From CAZYFH01 sp964646815 (GTDB lineage: Bacteria > Acidobacteriota > Vicinamibacteria > Vicinamibacterales > UBA8438), in assembly GCA_964646815.1 (NCBI GenBank), contig CAZYFH010000014.1, positions 1 to 64,000 of the forward strand: a DNA stretch of 64,000 nucleotides. The letters run 5' to 3'. Below are positions 8,633-16,883 of the stretch, piece by piece. The translations under genes were made by a program, and so were the position numbers. The notes beneath the pieces were generated by a model that made no database searches, was not told the origin of the DNA, and saw only the letters and a list, made by a program, of their open reading frames with translations. Numbering within the stretch: the stretch's first letter is position 1; every line of letters starts with the position of its first letter.

Positions 8633-9652
8633 TCACCGCTTGGTCTCCACAACGTCCGGCTCCACGGCCGGGAGACCGGCGCCAAGATCGGAGATGAAGT
8701 GCTGGGTCGCGAAGCGATGAGCGAGTGCGATCGCATTGCGCACGGCTTTGGCCGATGACCGTCCGTGCCCAACGATGGCCAGCCCCGCGACGCCGAGAAG
8801 GGGCACGCCGCCGTACTCCGAATAGTCGACGCGGCGGCGGAAGCGCCGGAATGCTCGGCCGGACAGAAGATACCCAACTCGGGTCGTGAACGTGCGCCGC
8901 AGCTCCGCGTGCAACAGATCCTCCACCACCTCCACGAGCCCCTCGCTGACCTTCAGCACAACATTACCGGTGAAGCCATCGCATACGATGACATCCGCCC
9001 GACCGCCGTAGATATCCCTCGCTTCGATGTTACCGACGAAGTTCACACCGCAGGCCCGCAGCAGTTGATGCGCGTCCCGAGTCAGGTCGTTTCCCTTCGT
9101 CGCCTCTTCCCCCGTCGACAAGAGCCCGACACGCGGCGACGCAATGCTGAGCGCCGTGCGAGCGTAGACGACGCCCATCGCCGCAAACTGCACGAGATGG
9201 TGCGCGCGGCAGTCGACGGTCGCGCCGGCGTCGAGCAGCACCGCCTCTCGATGCACCGTGGGAATCGTCGTGGCCAATGCCGGCCTGTCAACTCCCGGCA
9301 GCATGCCGAACGCAGCGTGGGCGGACATGACGGTGGCGCCGGTGTTCCCCGCGCTGAAGAACGCCACGGCGTCTCCAGCGGCAACCGTTTCGGCCGCAAC
9401 TCGCACCGACGCGCGCGGCTGCCGGCGCAATGCGGCTGCCGGCGCCGCGTCCATGCCCACGACGTCTGGCGCGTGAATCGTCCGAAGGTCGACGCCGGTG
9501 GCGCCACCGTGGCGCTTCAGCTCGCCTTCGATCTGATCGCGCGGCCCGACTAGCGTGAGCCCACATCCAAGATGTCGCGCGGCAACCAGCGCACCCGCGA
9601 CGATGTTCTGCGGCGCGTGGTCACCACCAGCCGCGTCAACGGCAATGTGCAT
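8633..9652 (-). CDS. plsX: Phosphate acyltransferase PlsX
   Basis: Converts acyl-ACP to acyl-phosphate, the acyl donor for PlsY at the first step of phospholipid synthesis. The protein has 339 residues and the family start MHIAVDAAGGDHAP. Conserved glycine-rich segments include FSAGNTGATVMSAH and CDGFTGNVVLKVSEG. The operon order rpmF-plsX-fabD is widely conserved in bacteria. Peripheral to the inner membrane. Confidence 0.96.
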   Translation of the reverse strand: MHIAVDAAGGDHAPQNIVAGALVAARHLGCGLTLVGPRDQIEGELKRHGGATGVDLRTIHAPDVVGMDAAPAAALRRQPRASVRVAAETVAAGDAVAFFSAGNTGATVMSAHAAFGMLPGVDRPALATTIPTVHREAVLLDAGATVDCRAHHLVQFAAMGVVYARTALSIASPRVGLLSTGEEATKGNDLTRDAHQLLRACGVNFVGNIEARDIYGGRADVIVCDGFTGNVVLKVSEGLVEVVEDLLHAELRRTFTTRVGYLLSGRAFRRFRRRVDYSEYGGVPLLGVAGLAIVGHGRSSAKAVRNAIALAHRFATQHFISDLGAGLPAVEPDVVETKR

Positions 9653-9696
9653 CGGCTAGGCTGGTCAGCGGCTGGGCATCCCCGACCAAACGGGAA

Positions 9697-9879
9697 TCAC
9701 GCGTCCTTGACGGGCTTGATCGGCCGGCCTCTGTAGTAGCCGCAATGCGGGCACACCACGTGCGGTGGCTTCGGCTCGTGACAATGAGGACATTCGCCCG
9801 TCGCGACCGCCGTAATCGCATCGTGCGCGCGCCGCTTCGCGGTGCGCGCCTTGGAATGCCGCCGTTTCGGATTGGGCAT
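9697..9879 (-). CDS. rpmF: 50S ribosomal protein L32
   Basis: A 60-residue L32 starting MPNPKRRHSKARTAKRRAHD, so the ATG at 9879 is the right start although the frame is open upstream. It keeps the zinc-ribbon pairs CPHC and CPHC (the C+ form of L32), followed by GYYRGRPI. Located five bases after the DUF177 stop and before plsX, the standard yceD-rpmF-plsX arrangement. Confidence 0.97.
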   Translation of the reverse strand: MPNPKRRHSKARTAKRRAHDAITAVATGECPHCHEPKPPHVVCPHCGYYRGRPIKPVKDA

Positions 9880-9884
9880 CTCGA

Positions 9885-10466
9885 TCAGTCCTTTCGCGCG
9901 TGCCCTGGTTCGTCTTTCACAATCGACCGCAGTGCCGAGAGGCGCGGATCCCGCCACACGTTCTCGCAGCTGCACCGATCCGTGTTCCGATTGATGCCGC
10001 ACACGGAGCACAGCCCCAGACAATCGTCGCGACAGAGCGGCTTCATCGGCGCCGCGAGCTGCAGTTGCTCGCGAACGAGGTGCCCGAGATCGATCTGAGC
10101 GTCTCGATAGAACGCCGTCGAGAGATCGTTATCCGCGATCTCCAAGTCACCGTCGCCGATGTTAGCGCGCTGAGGCAGATATCGCAGGTCTACCTTAAGG
10201 TCGACCGGTCGCTCAAACGCCTCGAGACACCGACCGCACGCCGACCGCATCGTCGTGCCGACGCGGCCTCGGAGCCGCAATATCTCGCCGTCCTTGTGAA
10301 TCGCCAGCGACACGATCACGGCCTCAGCGACCGTATAGTCATCATCCAGCTCCGTCTCGAACATGGAGCGTGGGTATGATCGCTCTACGTGGTCCTGGGT
10401 CCCGAGCAGCGCGCGGATGTCCAGCACCAGGGACGGGCTCACGTCAGGGTGTCCCGTATCAGCCAT
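9885..10466 (-). CDS. DUF177 (YceD-like) protein
   Basis: A 193-residue DUF177 protein, the family of E. coli YceD, which is encoded directly upstream of rpmF. The family is linked to 23S rRNA processing or accumulation in bacteria and plants. Visible marks are the CGRCLEAF motif near the middle and a cysteine cluster at the C-terminus (CRDDCLGLCSVCG and a later CSC) that could bind zinc. The ATG at 10466 was chosen because upstream codons lie inside the dgt gene and look unconserved. The start overlaps the dgt stop by eight bases. Confidence 0.85.
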   Translation of the reverse strand: MADTGHPDVSPSLVLDIRALLGTQDHVERSYPRSMFETELDDDYTVAEAVIVSLAIHKDGEILRLRGRVGTTMRSACGRCLEAFERPVDLKVDLRYLPQRANIGDGDLEIADNDLSTAFYRDAQIDLGHLVREQLQLAAPMKPLCRDDCLGLCSVCGINRNTDRCSCENVWRDPRLSALRSIVKDEPGHARKD

Positions 10467-11571
10467 CTCCACGACCAAGCGAGGAACCCAAATATAGCAT
10501 GCGCGTGTGGACGCGCCCCCCCCACGGCCGTGGGACGAACAACTCCTCGAAGAGGCTGATCGCAAACCGATCGGTCATTCCCGCGAGGAAGTCGCAGGCG
10601 GAGACGTCCAGGCCATCTCGTTGGAGCGTGCGCGCATCGAGAAAGCGCTCCGGCGCACCCCTCACCTTATCCCACAGTCCGGCAAGAATGCCGTACGCCT
10701 TTTTGAACTCTGCCGTGGCCACCTCGTTCTCGTAGACCGCGGTGAACAGGAACGCGCGCAGATCGAGCGTCGCCTGCAACACCTCCGTGCTCATCTCAAT
10801 CTCGGGCGCATCCCCCCGTTCGAGGGTCCGCTCGACGACGTCGGCCACCATGCAGCCGATCCGGGCCGATGAGGACGAACCGAGCACGCCGATCGCTTCC
10901 CGTGGCAGGTCATCGGGGCCGAGCACACCGGCGCGGATAGCATCGTCGATGTCGTGGTTCACGTAGGCAATGATGTCGGCCACACGCGCGACTTGCCCCT
11001 CGAGGGTCGCGGTGCGGTGCTCGGGGTCGGCCCCTACCGGTGCGCCCTGTTTACCCTTCGAGTGCTTGGCAATGCCGTCACGCACCTCCCAGCACAGGTT
11101 GAGGCCGGCGCCGTCCTGCTCAAGCACGTCGACGATGCGCAGGCTCTGCTCGTAGTGGTTGAAGCCGTCGGGGCTGAGTTGTTGCAGCACACGCTCGCCA
11201 GCGTGCCCGAACGGCGTGTGCCCGAGGTCATGCCCGAGGGCGATGGCTTCGGTAAGCTCCTCGTTGAGTCGGAGCACCTTCGCGATCGTGCGCGCAATCT
11301 GCGATACCTCCAGCGTGTGCGTAAGTCGCGTGCGGTAGTGATCGCCCGTCGGCGCGAGGAACACCTGGGTCTTGTGTTTGAGCCGGCGAAAGGCCTTGGA
11401 GTGTACGACCCGGTCACGGTCGCGTTGGAACGCTGGGCGGATCGGGTCCTCGGGCTCGGGACGGAGACGACCCCGGCTGGCACTGCTGCGCGCCGCCCAA
11501 GAAGCGAGCGTGTCCTGCTCGCGTGCCTCCAATTGGGCGCGCAGCGCTCCTGTAATCGCTCGGTCGGGCAT
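10459..11571 (-). CDS. dgt: dGTP triphosphohydrolase-like HD-domain protein
   Basis: A 370-residue protein of the dGTPase-like (type 2) family that cleaves triphosphate from dNTPs. The HD metal site is built from HSKAFRRLKHKTQVF, THTLEVSQIAR and LGHDLGHTPFGHAGE, with a later Asp in YVNHDIDDA. The N-terminus starts MPDRAITGALRAQLEAREQ. It is the first gene of the rpmF-fab run and lies 164 bp downstream of hfq. Substrate range cannot be read from sequence. Confidence 0.9.
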   Translation of the reverse strand: MPDRAITGALRAQLEAREQDTLASWAARSSASRGRLRPEPEDPIRPAFQRDRDRVVHSKAFRRLKHKTQVFLAPTGDHYRTRLTHTLEVSQIARTIAKVLRLNEELTEAIALGHDLGHTPFGHAGERVLQQLSPDGFNHYEQSLRIVDVLEQDGAGLNLCWEVRDGIAKHSKGKQGAPVGADPEHRTATLEGQVARVADIIAYVNHDIDDAIRAGVLGPDDLPREAIGVLGSSSSARIGCMVADVVERTLERGDAPEIEMSTEVLQATLDLRAFLFTAVYENEVATAEFKKAYGILAGLWDKVRGAPERFLDARTLQRDGLDVSACDFLAGMTDRFAISLFEELFVPRPWGGRVHTRMLYLGSSLGRGDG

Positions 11572-11593
11572 CTGGGCGTTGGCGGACCTAACC

Positions 11594-11690
11594 TAGATGG
11601 GGCTTTGCCCCAAGCCCCCGCGACTGCTTCGCGCGGACCCTGAGCACCCCACTCCGTGGTCGCGAGGCGCGCTGTGCGCGCCTGCTGTCT
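11594..11690 (-). repeat. Intergenic repeat family, copy A
   Basis: About 97 bp in the gap between hfq and dgt. Read on the minus strand it begins gacagcaggcgcgcac and ends in the small palindrome ggggcaaagcccc followed by atct. By eye most positions match copy C (37458-37556), and the second half matches copy B (14244-14390). It encodes nothing convincing. The terminal palindrome could form a short hairpin. Confidence 0.75.
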
Positions 11691-11735
11691 CCAGCAATAC
11701 GCAACTCATCTACAAGTGCCCGGCAGTCAAGACAG

Positions 11736-11987
11736 CTAGGAAGACACCTCTGACGCGTCGTTGACGAATAGTCGGATCGACACGATCGCGTGCTTGAACA
11801 ACATCGAGTCGACGCCATTGTGGTCGACCAGCACGGCAAACCGGTCGAAGCTCTTGATGCGACCATCGACCTCGGTGCCATCCATGAGGCGAATGGCGAC
11901 GCGAAGGCGTTCACGTCGAGCACCGTTCAGAAAGGTGTCTTGCAGGTTGGGAACCACCGCCCCCTGATCCGTGTCGCGGGTCGACAT
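11736..11987 (-). CDS. hfq: RNA chaperone Hfq
   Basis: An 83-residue Sm-like protein that pairs small RNAs with mRNAs. Sm1 motif: NLQDTFLNGARRERLRV, with the proximal-face Gln. Sm2 motif: LFKHAIVSIRLF, where the usual Tyr-Lys-His is Phe-Lys-His. The C-terminal tail is very short. The ATG at 11987 (MSTRDTDQGAVV) was chosen over an upstream extension inside miaA. The miaA-hfq order is the same as in many Proteobacteria, and the start overlaps the miaA stop by a few bases. Confidence 0.93.
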   Translation of the reverse strand: MSTRDTDQGAVVPNLQDTFLNGARRERLRVAIRLMDGTEVDGRIKSFDRFAVLVDHNGVDSMLFKHAIVSIRLFVNDASEVSS

Positions 11988-12991
11988 TAGGTGGAATCGT
12001 CTCCGAGTGCGCCCAGCACGGTCGTCACCGCGTCGTGATGCTCCCCCGGCAGCTGAATCCAACGTAGGTTAGGCTCTTTGCGAAACCAGATCAACTGACG
12101 TCGCGCGTACCGCAGGTTCTCCCGCACGATGAGCTCGCGTGTCTCGCGCTCGGTGCGCACGCCTCGAAGGTGCTCGAGGGCTTGCCGATATACGAGCCCG
12201 CCAAACGGATGCGCGTCCTCCCCCACCCCGGCCGAGAGCGCGCGCCTGATCTCGCCCAGGAGCCCGCCAGCAAATTGGCGCGCGACGCGGTCGGCGATCC
12301 GCTGCGCCAGGTGGGCGGGCGCGACCCGGAGACCAAACGCCACTACCCGGTAGTCGTCGAGCGGTGATTGCGTGTCGGCGAAGTGATCCGTGAGCGGCCG
12401 TCCGGTGAGCATGAACACTTCCAGGGCGCGGACCAGGCGCATTTCGTCCCGCGGCGAAATCCGGTCGGCTGACGCCGGGTCGACGCGGGCGACCATCCGA
12501 TGCAGACAGCCGACGCCCCGCCGGCGGGCGACCCGTGCAAGGCGCACGCGCAGCGCCTCATCGCGGCCCGGACCCGGAAAGAGCCCTCGCGTGAGCGCCC
12601 GATAGTACAGTCCGGTCCCGCCGACGAGGATCGGAAGGTGCCCCCTGGCGGTGATATCTCGAATGGCGGCGGTCGCCTCCCTGGCAAAACGCGCCGCGGA
12701 ATAGCGTTCGGTCGGATCCGCCACGTCGACCAGGTGGTGCGGGATCCCGCGGCGCTCTCCCGGCGGTAATTTGTCGGTGCCGATATCGAACCCGCGGTAG
12801 ACCGCCGTCGAATCACAGCTAACGATCTCACCGTTTCGACGCTGGGCCAGCGCCAGGCCGAGCGCGCTCTTGCCGGTGGCGGTCGGGCCGAGAATCGCAA
12901 CGAGGCAGGGGCGGGACGCTTCGGTCGTCACACCAGACGTGACCACCGAAGGACCACGAGCAACGTCAGGACAACCAGCAGAACGAGCCAT
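11987..12991 (-). CDS. miaA: tRNA dimethylallyltransferase
   Basis: Transfers a dimethylallyl group to A37 of tRNAs reading UNN codons. P-loop GPTATGKS near the N-terminus, DSTAVYRGFDIGTDKL (active-site Asp and the Q/Y-rich loop), VGGTGLYYRAL, and the C-terminal RYARRQLIWFRKEP are all family hallmarks. The ATG at 12991 gives 334 residues. A GTG at 12931 would give 314 and remove a poorly conserved leader, and no ribosome site decides between them. Directly upstream of hfq. Confidence 0.93.
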   Translation of the reverse strand: MARSAGCPDVARGPSVVTSGVTTEASRPCLVAILGPTATGKSALGLALAQRRNGEIVSCDSTAVYRGFDIGTDKLPPGERRGIPHHLVDVADPTERYSAARFAREATAAIRDITARGHLPILVGGTGLYYRALTRGLFPGPGRDEALRVRLARVARRRGVGCLHRMVARVDPASADRISPRDEMRLVRALEVFMLTGRPLTDHFADTQSPLDDYRVVAFGLRVAPAHLAQRIADRVARQFAGGLLGEIRRALSAGVGEDAHPFGGLVYRQALEHLRGVRTERETRELIVRENLRYARRQLIWFRKEPNLRWIQLPGEHHDAVTTVLGALGDDST

Positions 12992-13056
12992 CCGAGCCGC
13001 TGCGCGCGTGTCGGGAGATGCATGGGCCCACGCTGGTTAAACCGCCCAGTGGACCG

Positions 13057-14169
13057 CTACACGGGCGGTGACTCGTTGAAATAGAACGTCACCGTGAAGA
13101 ACGCCTGGTCGTCAGGGTATTCGGGCGGCAGTGGTCGGGTCGGGTTCGAGGACTGGAGCGCGTTGAACGCTGAGTTGGTGAAGGCACCGACCGCCGACGG
13201 CCGCTGAACGGTGAGGTCGGTCAGGGTGCCGTCCTTGTGCACGTAGAACGTGAGCACCACGTTGCCGTGCATACTGAACGCAGCGTACGGGATGAACCAG
13301 TTCCGGCGGATCTGCGCAATGAATCGGCGCACCCACGGGCCGAACTCGACGCCCTTGGTGTCGAACTGGAGCCAGGGGCCGAACTGGTCGGTGCTACCGC
13401 GCAGGTTGCCAAAACTCTCGCGCCGGACGTAATCCTCGAGGTTTTCCATGGCGCGGCCGAGCAGACCGTCGGCCCTCAGGTCGGCCTCCGATTGCGGGTC
13501 AGGATCCTCCGGGCCCCCGCTCTGGTCGGGAACGACCAGGGATCCCTCGGCAGCCACCGCTTCCGTGCTCCCGTCTTCCGGCTCGCTTCGCTCACCAGGT
13601 CCCGGGTCGTCGGCGCTCTCCGATGGCGGCCGATCGGCGAGGACGTCAAGCAGATCGTCAACAGCCGAGTCCGGTTCGGGCACGTCGGTCGGGTTGGGTG
13701 AGTTGGCGTCCGCTGGCACGCCGATGCGCGGCGTCTCATCGAGCCCGGCATCGGGATCGTCCGTTTCAACGAACGTCGAGGAGTTCCCGAGCGCGTTCGG
13801 CAGGTTATTCAGCGGATCGTCTGACGACAGCGGCGACTGAGCTTGCCGGTCGGTATCTGAGAGCGGCGCGTCCAATCGTGGTGGGTCCGGGGTCTCGAGA
13901 TCGACCCTCGGCTGGACGAACACGAACGGACGGTCGGTGTCGGCCGGCCGCTGCAGGGCGGCCGCGACTGCCTGCTCCTGGGCCAACTCCGCCAACCGCT
14001 CTGCCCGTCTCGCCTGAGCATCGCGGACGAACGACATCTGCGGCACGAAGATTATGGCCAGTATGACGAGGGCGTGCGCGAAGATCGACAGCAACACCTG
14101 CTCGCGCCATGACATCGCCGCCTCGACCGTCGGCGTCTCGAATCGGCGGTCGTCGAAGTCGAAGTACAT
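13057..14169 (-). CDS. TonB-like energy transducer / periplasm-spanning protein
   Basis: A 370-residue protein with a cytoplasmic N-terminus, one membrane helix (about residues 23-42, LLSIFAHALVILAIIFVPQ), a coiled stretch rich in Ala/Glu/Arg, a long acidic Pro/Asp/Ser-rich linker (about 85-235), and a C-terminal TonB-fold domain (from about 270: RRNWFIPYAAF, GNVVLTFYVHKDGTL, then PDDQAFFTVTFYFN). This matches TonB-family transducers that couple the proton gradient to outer-membrane receptors, although no exbB/exbD is in the window. It lies upstream of miaA. Confidence 0.8.
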   Translation of the reverse strand: MYFDFDDRRFETPTVEAAMSWREQVLLSIFAHALVILAIIFVPQMSFVRDAQARRAERLAELAQEQAVAAALQRPADTDRPFVFVQPRVDLETPDPPRLDAPLSDTDRQAQSPLSSDDPLNNLPNALGNSSTFVETDDPDAGLDETPRIGVPADANSPNPTDVPEPDSAVDDLLDVLADRPPSESADDPGPGERSEPEDGSTEAVAAEGSLVVPDQSGGPEDPDPQSEADLRADGLLGRAMENLEDYVRRESFGNLRGSTDQFGPWLQFDTKGVEFGPWVRRFIAQIRRNWFIPYAAFSMHGNVVLTFYVHKDGTLTDLTVQRPSAVGAFTNSAFNALQSSNPTRPLPPEYPDDQAFFTVTFYFNESPPV

Positions 14170-14243
14170 GAGGCACTTAGTTCGCGTGCGGATTCCAATT
14201 ATACCAGCCCGGTCTGCACGCTCCGCGCACCGGGGGACTGTCG

Positions 14244-14390
14244 CCCGCTGGGGTTCGGGGCGAAGCCCCGTCTCGAGAGGCCGAGATCGCGACTGTGGCC
14301 AAGGCGCGCACGGCGGGCCTCGCGAGCGCGAAGTGGGGATCTCGGGGTCCCAACGCAGCGCCCGCGGGGGTTCGGGGCAAAGCGCCGTCT
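14244..14390 (+). repeat. Intergenic repeat family, copy B (full unit preceded by an extra tail)
   Basis: Fills most of the 228-bp gap between ubiE and the TonB-like gene. 14300-14390 matches copies A and C (aaggcgcgcac, then cgcgagcgcgaagtgggg, then gggttcggggcaaagcgcc). A second copy of just the tail (gggttcggggcgaagcccc) sits at 14250-14270, so the end of the element is duplicated. The full unit ends six bases from the ubiE stop codon. No coding potential seen. Confidence 0.75.
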
Positions 14391-14396
14391 GATCTT

Positions 14397-15104
14397 TTAG
14401 GCGCGGCGGGCCTCATAGAGATAGACGATGCCGAGCTGCAGCGGAACTGCTCGGATGGAGATGAACCCGGCAGCGCGGAGCAGACTGCACAGCGCCTCCT
14501 GTCCGCCGAACTCCCCGACCGACGCAGGGAGGTAGGCATAGGCGCTGTCGTGGCCGGAGATGGCCGCGCCCAAGCGCGGCAAGACGCGCTGGAAGTACCA
14601 AGCGTAAACCGATCGCAGCACTGGCACGTCCGGCGTGCCGAACTCAAGAATCGCAATGCGACCGCCGGGCCGAACGAGGCGGTGCATCTCGGCCAGTGCG
14701 CGCGCCGGTTGCTCGACGTTGCGGATGCCAAACGCCACCGTTGCGCAATGCGCGGCCGCGCTCGCGACCGGCACGCGTGTGACGTCGCCTCGCACGAGGC
14801 GTACGCGCTCCGCCAGCCCGCGACCGACGATCTTTGCCTGGCCGCGGCGCAGCATCTCACCCGCAAAATCGACCCCGACGACCAAGGACGCGGTGGTCGG
14901 ACCGCAGGTCAACGCGATGGCCAGATCGCCAGTGCCGGTACACAGGTCGACCACCACCTCACCGCCGGCCAAATCCAACGAACGGACGGCGCGCGCGCGC
15001 CATCGGCGGTCGAGGCCGGCGCTCAGGACGTGGTTCAGGACATCGTACCGGCGAGCGATGCCGTCGAACATACCCGCGATGCGACGGGGGGTCTTGTCAA
15101 CCAA
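14397..15104 (-). CDS. ubiE: Demethylmenaquinone methyltransferase (UbiE/MenG)
   Basis: SAM-dependent C-methyltransferase that completes menaquinone by methylating demethylmenaquinone. Motif I is VVDLCTGTGDLAIAL, followed by the UbiE signatures GIARRYDVLNHVLSAGLDRRWR and FGIRNVEQPARALAEMHRLVRPGGR. A TTG at 15104 gives 235 residues, close to MenG of Bacillus. The open frame runs further upstream only by overlapping ubiX. The start is not fixed by a clear ribosome site. Last gene of the menaquinone block. Confidence 0.92.
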   Translation of the reverse strand: MVDKTPRRIAGMFDGIARRYDVLNHVLSAGLDRRWRARAVRSLDLAGGEVVVDLCTGTGDLAIALTCGPTTASLVVGVDFAGEMLRRGQAKIVGRGLAERVRLVRGDVTRVPVASAAAHCATVAFGIRNVEQPARALAEMHRLVRPGGRIAILEFGTPDVPVLRSVYAWYFQRVLPRLGAAISGHDSAYAYLPASVGEFGGQEALCSLLRAAGFISIRAVPLQLGIVYLYEARRA

Positions 15105-15129
15105 TGGCGCGGGGCGATCGGTGAGTGGA

Positions 15130-15744
15130 CTACCCGGTCCACGCGGGAAACAGCTGGTGATCGAAGCCCAGGGACGACAAGATCTTTCCGGCCATGAAGT
15201 CCGCGAGATCCTCAAGCGTCTTCGGCCCCTGATAAAACGCTGGCATCGCCGGCAGCACGTGGGCGCCGGCCTCCGCGCACGAGACGAGGTTCTTGAGCTG
15301 AGGCAGGCTCATCGGTGTCTCGCGGGGCACGATCACGAGCCGGCGGCGCTCTTTCAGCACGACGTCCGCCGCGCGCTCGATCAAATTTCGTGAGAGACCG
15401 TGCGCAACCCCCGCAAGAGTCTTCATCGAGCAGGGGACGATGACCATCGCGTCGCACCGGTAGCTGCCGCTGGCAATCGAGGCGCCCACATCCTTGTTGC
15501 TGTGAGTCGCCAGGGTGTCGGCGCTAGCGACGACGCCGTAGCGCGAGTGGAGGTACGTGTCGAGACGATCGACGGACGCCTCCGCACCGAGTTCATCCCG
15601 CAGCAGGCGGCGGCCGTAGTCTGACACCACTAACTCGACACGCGCATCGGCCGCCAACAATGCGGCCACGGTCCGCACAGCGTAGAGGGCACCGCTCGCA
15701 CCCGTGACCCCTACGCCGACGACGTGCAGTGGCCTACCCGACAT
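15130..15744 (-). CDS. ubiX: UbiX-family flavin prenyltransferase (MqnM-type)
   Basis: Makes prenylated FMN, the cofactor of UbiD-type decarboxylases. The 204-residue protein has the flavoprotein motif GVTGASGALYAVR at the N-terminus, then SGSYRCDAMVIVPCSMKTLAGVAHG, the ERRRLVIVPRETPMS motif, and MPAFYQGPKTLEDLADFM. In the futalosine pathway the UbiX homologue (MqnM) serves the decarboxylase MqnL. No UbiD/MqnL gene is in the window. The start overlaps the ubiA stop by 11 bases. Confidence 0.93.
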   Translation of the reverse strand: MSGRPLHVVGVGVTGASGALYAVRTVAALLAADARVELVVSDYGRRLLRDELGAEASVDRLDTYLHSRYGVVASADTLATHSNKDVGASIASGSYRCDAMVIVPCSMKTLAGVAHGLSRNLIERAADVVLKERRRLVIVPRETPMSLPQLKNLVSCAEAGAHVLPAMPAFYQGPKTLEDLADFMAGKILSSLGFDHQLFPAWTG

Positions 15745-16588
15745 AGACGGCCGCCGCCGTGGTCAGTAAATAGAGAATCCCGACGTACCCGTTCAGATCG
15801 AAGGCCTGTTTCACGCGCGACAGATCCTGTGGGCTGACGAGCGACTGCTCGTAGGCCAGCAGCAGCCCGACACCCGCGACCCCCGCTAGATAGACCGGTC
15901 CTAGCGCCGTAACACCGGCGAGCCCGGCCAGCGCCGTCACCGTGACCAGGTGGAGGGCGCGCGAGATCCAGAGCGACCGCGGCACACCGTAGCGCGATGG
16001 AATCGAATGGAGGCCGTGGGCTTTGTCGAACGACACGTCGTTGCACGCGTACAGAACGTCGAATCCCGCCACCCAGGTCCCAGTCGCGATCGCGAGCAGC
16101 CACGGCTCCCAACCGGGCCCGCCCCCCGCCGCCAGCCATCCCCCGACCGGCGCAACGGCCAGCGCCAGACCCAAGAACAGCTGTGTATAGCTCGTGTAGC
16201 GCTTGGCCAGCGTGTACCAGAACACGATAGCAAGCGCGACGGGTGAGAGCGTGAAGCAGAGCGTACCGAGCGGATAGGTTACGCCAACGAACACCACTGC
16301 GGCGACGATGACCACACCGATCGCCTCGCTCCGAGAGATGCGCCCGCGCGGGAGCTCCCGGTCGCGCGTCCGCGTGTTCAGGGCGTCGAAACGCGCGTCG
16401 ACCACCCGGTTGAATCCCATTGCCGCCGTACGCGCGCTCACCATCGCCGCGAGTATCCAGCCAACCCGCGCCCAGGTCAGTGGAACGGTCATCCCGGCCA
16501 GCAATGCACCGGTGAGCGCAAATGGAAGCGCGAACACGGTGTGGCTCAGCCGGATGAACGAAGCGTAGGTGCGGATGCGTCCAAACAT
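15734..16588 (-). CDS. ubiA: UbiA-family prenyltransferase (probable MqnP)
   Basis: A polytopic membrane prenyltransferase that attaches the isoprenoid chain to the naphthoate ring. It has 284 residues from the ATG at 16588 (MFGRIRTYASFIRLSHTVF). The two Asp-rich motifs are NRVVDARFDALNTRTRDRELPRG and YACNDVSFDKAHGLHS, and about eight hydrophobic helices are visible. The frame is open upstream but that part is repeat-derived. Position beside ubiX, ubiE and mqn genes argues for menaquinone, hence MqnP, rather than ubiquinone synthesis. Confidence 0.9.
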   Translation of the reverse strand: MFGRIRTYASFIRLSHTVFALPFALTGALLAGMTVPLTWARVGWILAAMVSARTAAMGFNRVVDARFDALNTRTRDRELPRGRISRSEAIGVVIVAAVVFVGVTYPLGTLCFTLSPVALAIVFWYTLAKRYTSYTQLFLGLALAVAPVGGWLAAGGGPGWEPWLLAIATGTWVAGFDVLYACNDVSFDKAHGLHSIPSRYGVPRSLWISRALHLVTVTALAGLAGVTALGPVYLAGVAGVGLLLAYEQSLVSPQDLSRVKQAFDLNGYVGILYLLTTAAAVYVG

Positions 16589-16883
16589 CACGGGGCGCCC
16601 GGTTTCCGGTTCGAGGCTCGCACTCCGAGTTTCATGGCTGGGCCCTGGCGCATGACTCGAGCGTCCAGGCCCAAGCCTGGAGCCTCCATTGCGATCACGA
16701 GCGGCCCCTGGTGAACGTCCCGCGTCGCACCAAGACCCCTCTGCACCCGAAGCGCGTTCGGCCATTGTGAGATGCGAGGAGGGAGAGAACTCCCAGTCTG
16801 TGACCCCACTGGTACACGGTCCAGCGCCGGCCATTGCGGGATGTAGCGCCGTTCGAATGCCGCGCGACGTACACCACGGGCTC
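16589..16883. repeat. 295-bp gap with degenerate heptamer repeats and a hairpin
   Basis: No convincing gene. Next to ubiA (about 16598-16690) the sequence runs in degenerate seven-base steps (ggtttcc, ggttcga, ggctcgc and similar) and holds the palindrome ccaggcccaagcctgg at about 16670-16685. Further right, the motif ggccattg-g-gatg occurs twice about 74 bp apart (near 16763 and 16831). The hairpin could end or attenuate the mqnX transcript before ubiA. Short open frames here are repeat translations. Confidence 0.45.
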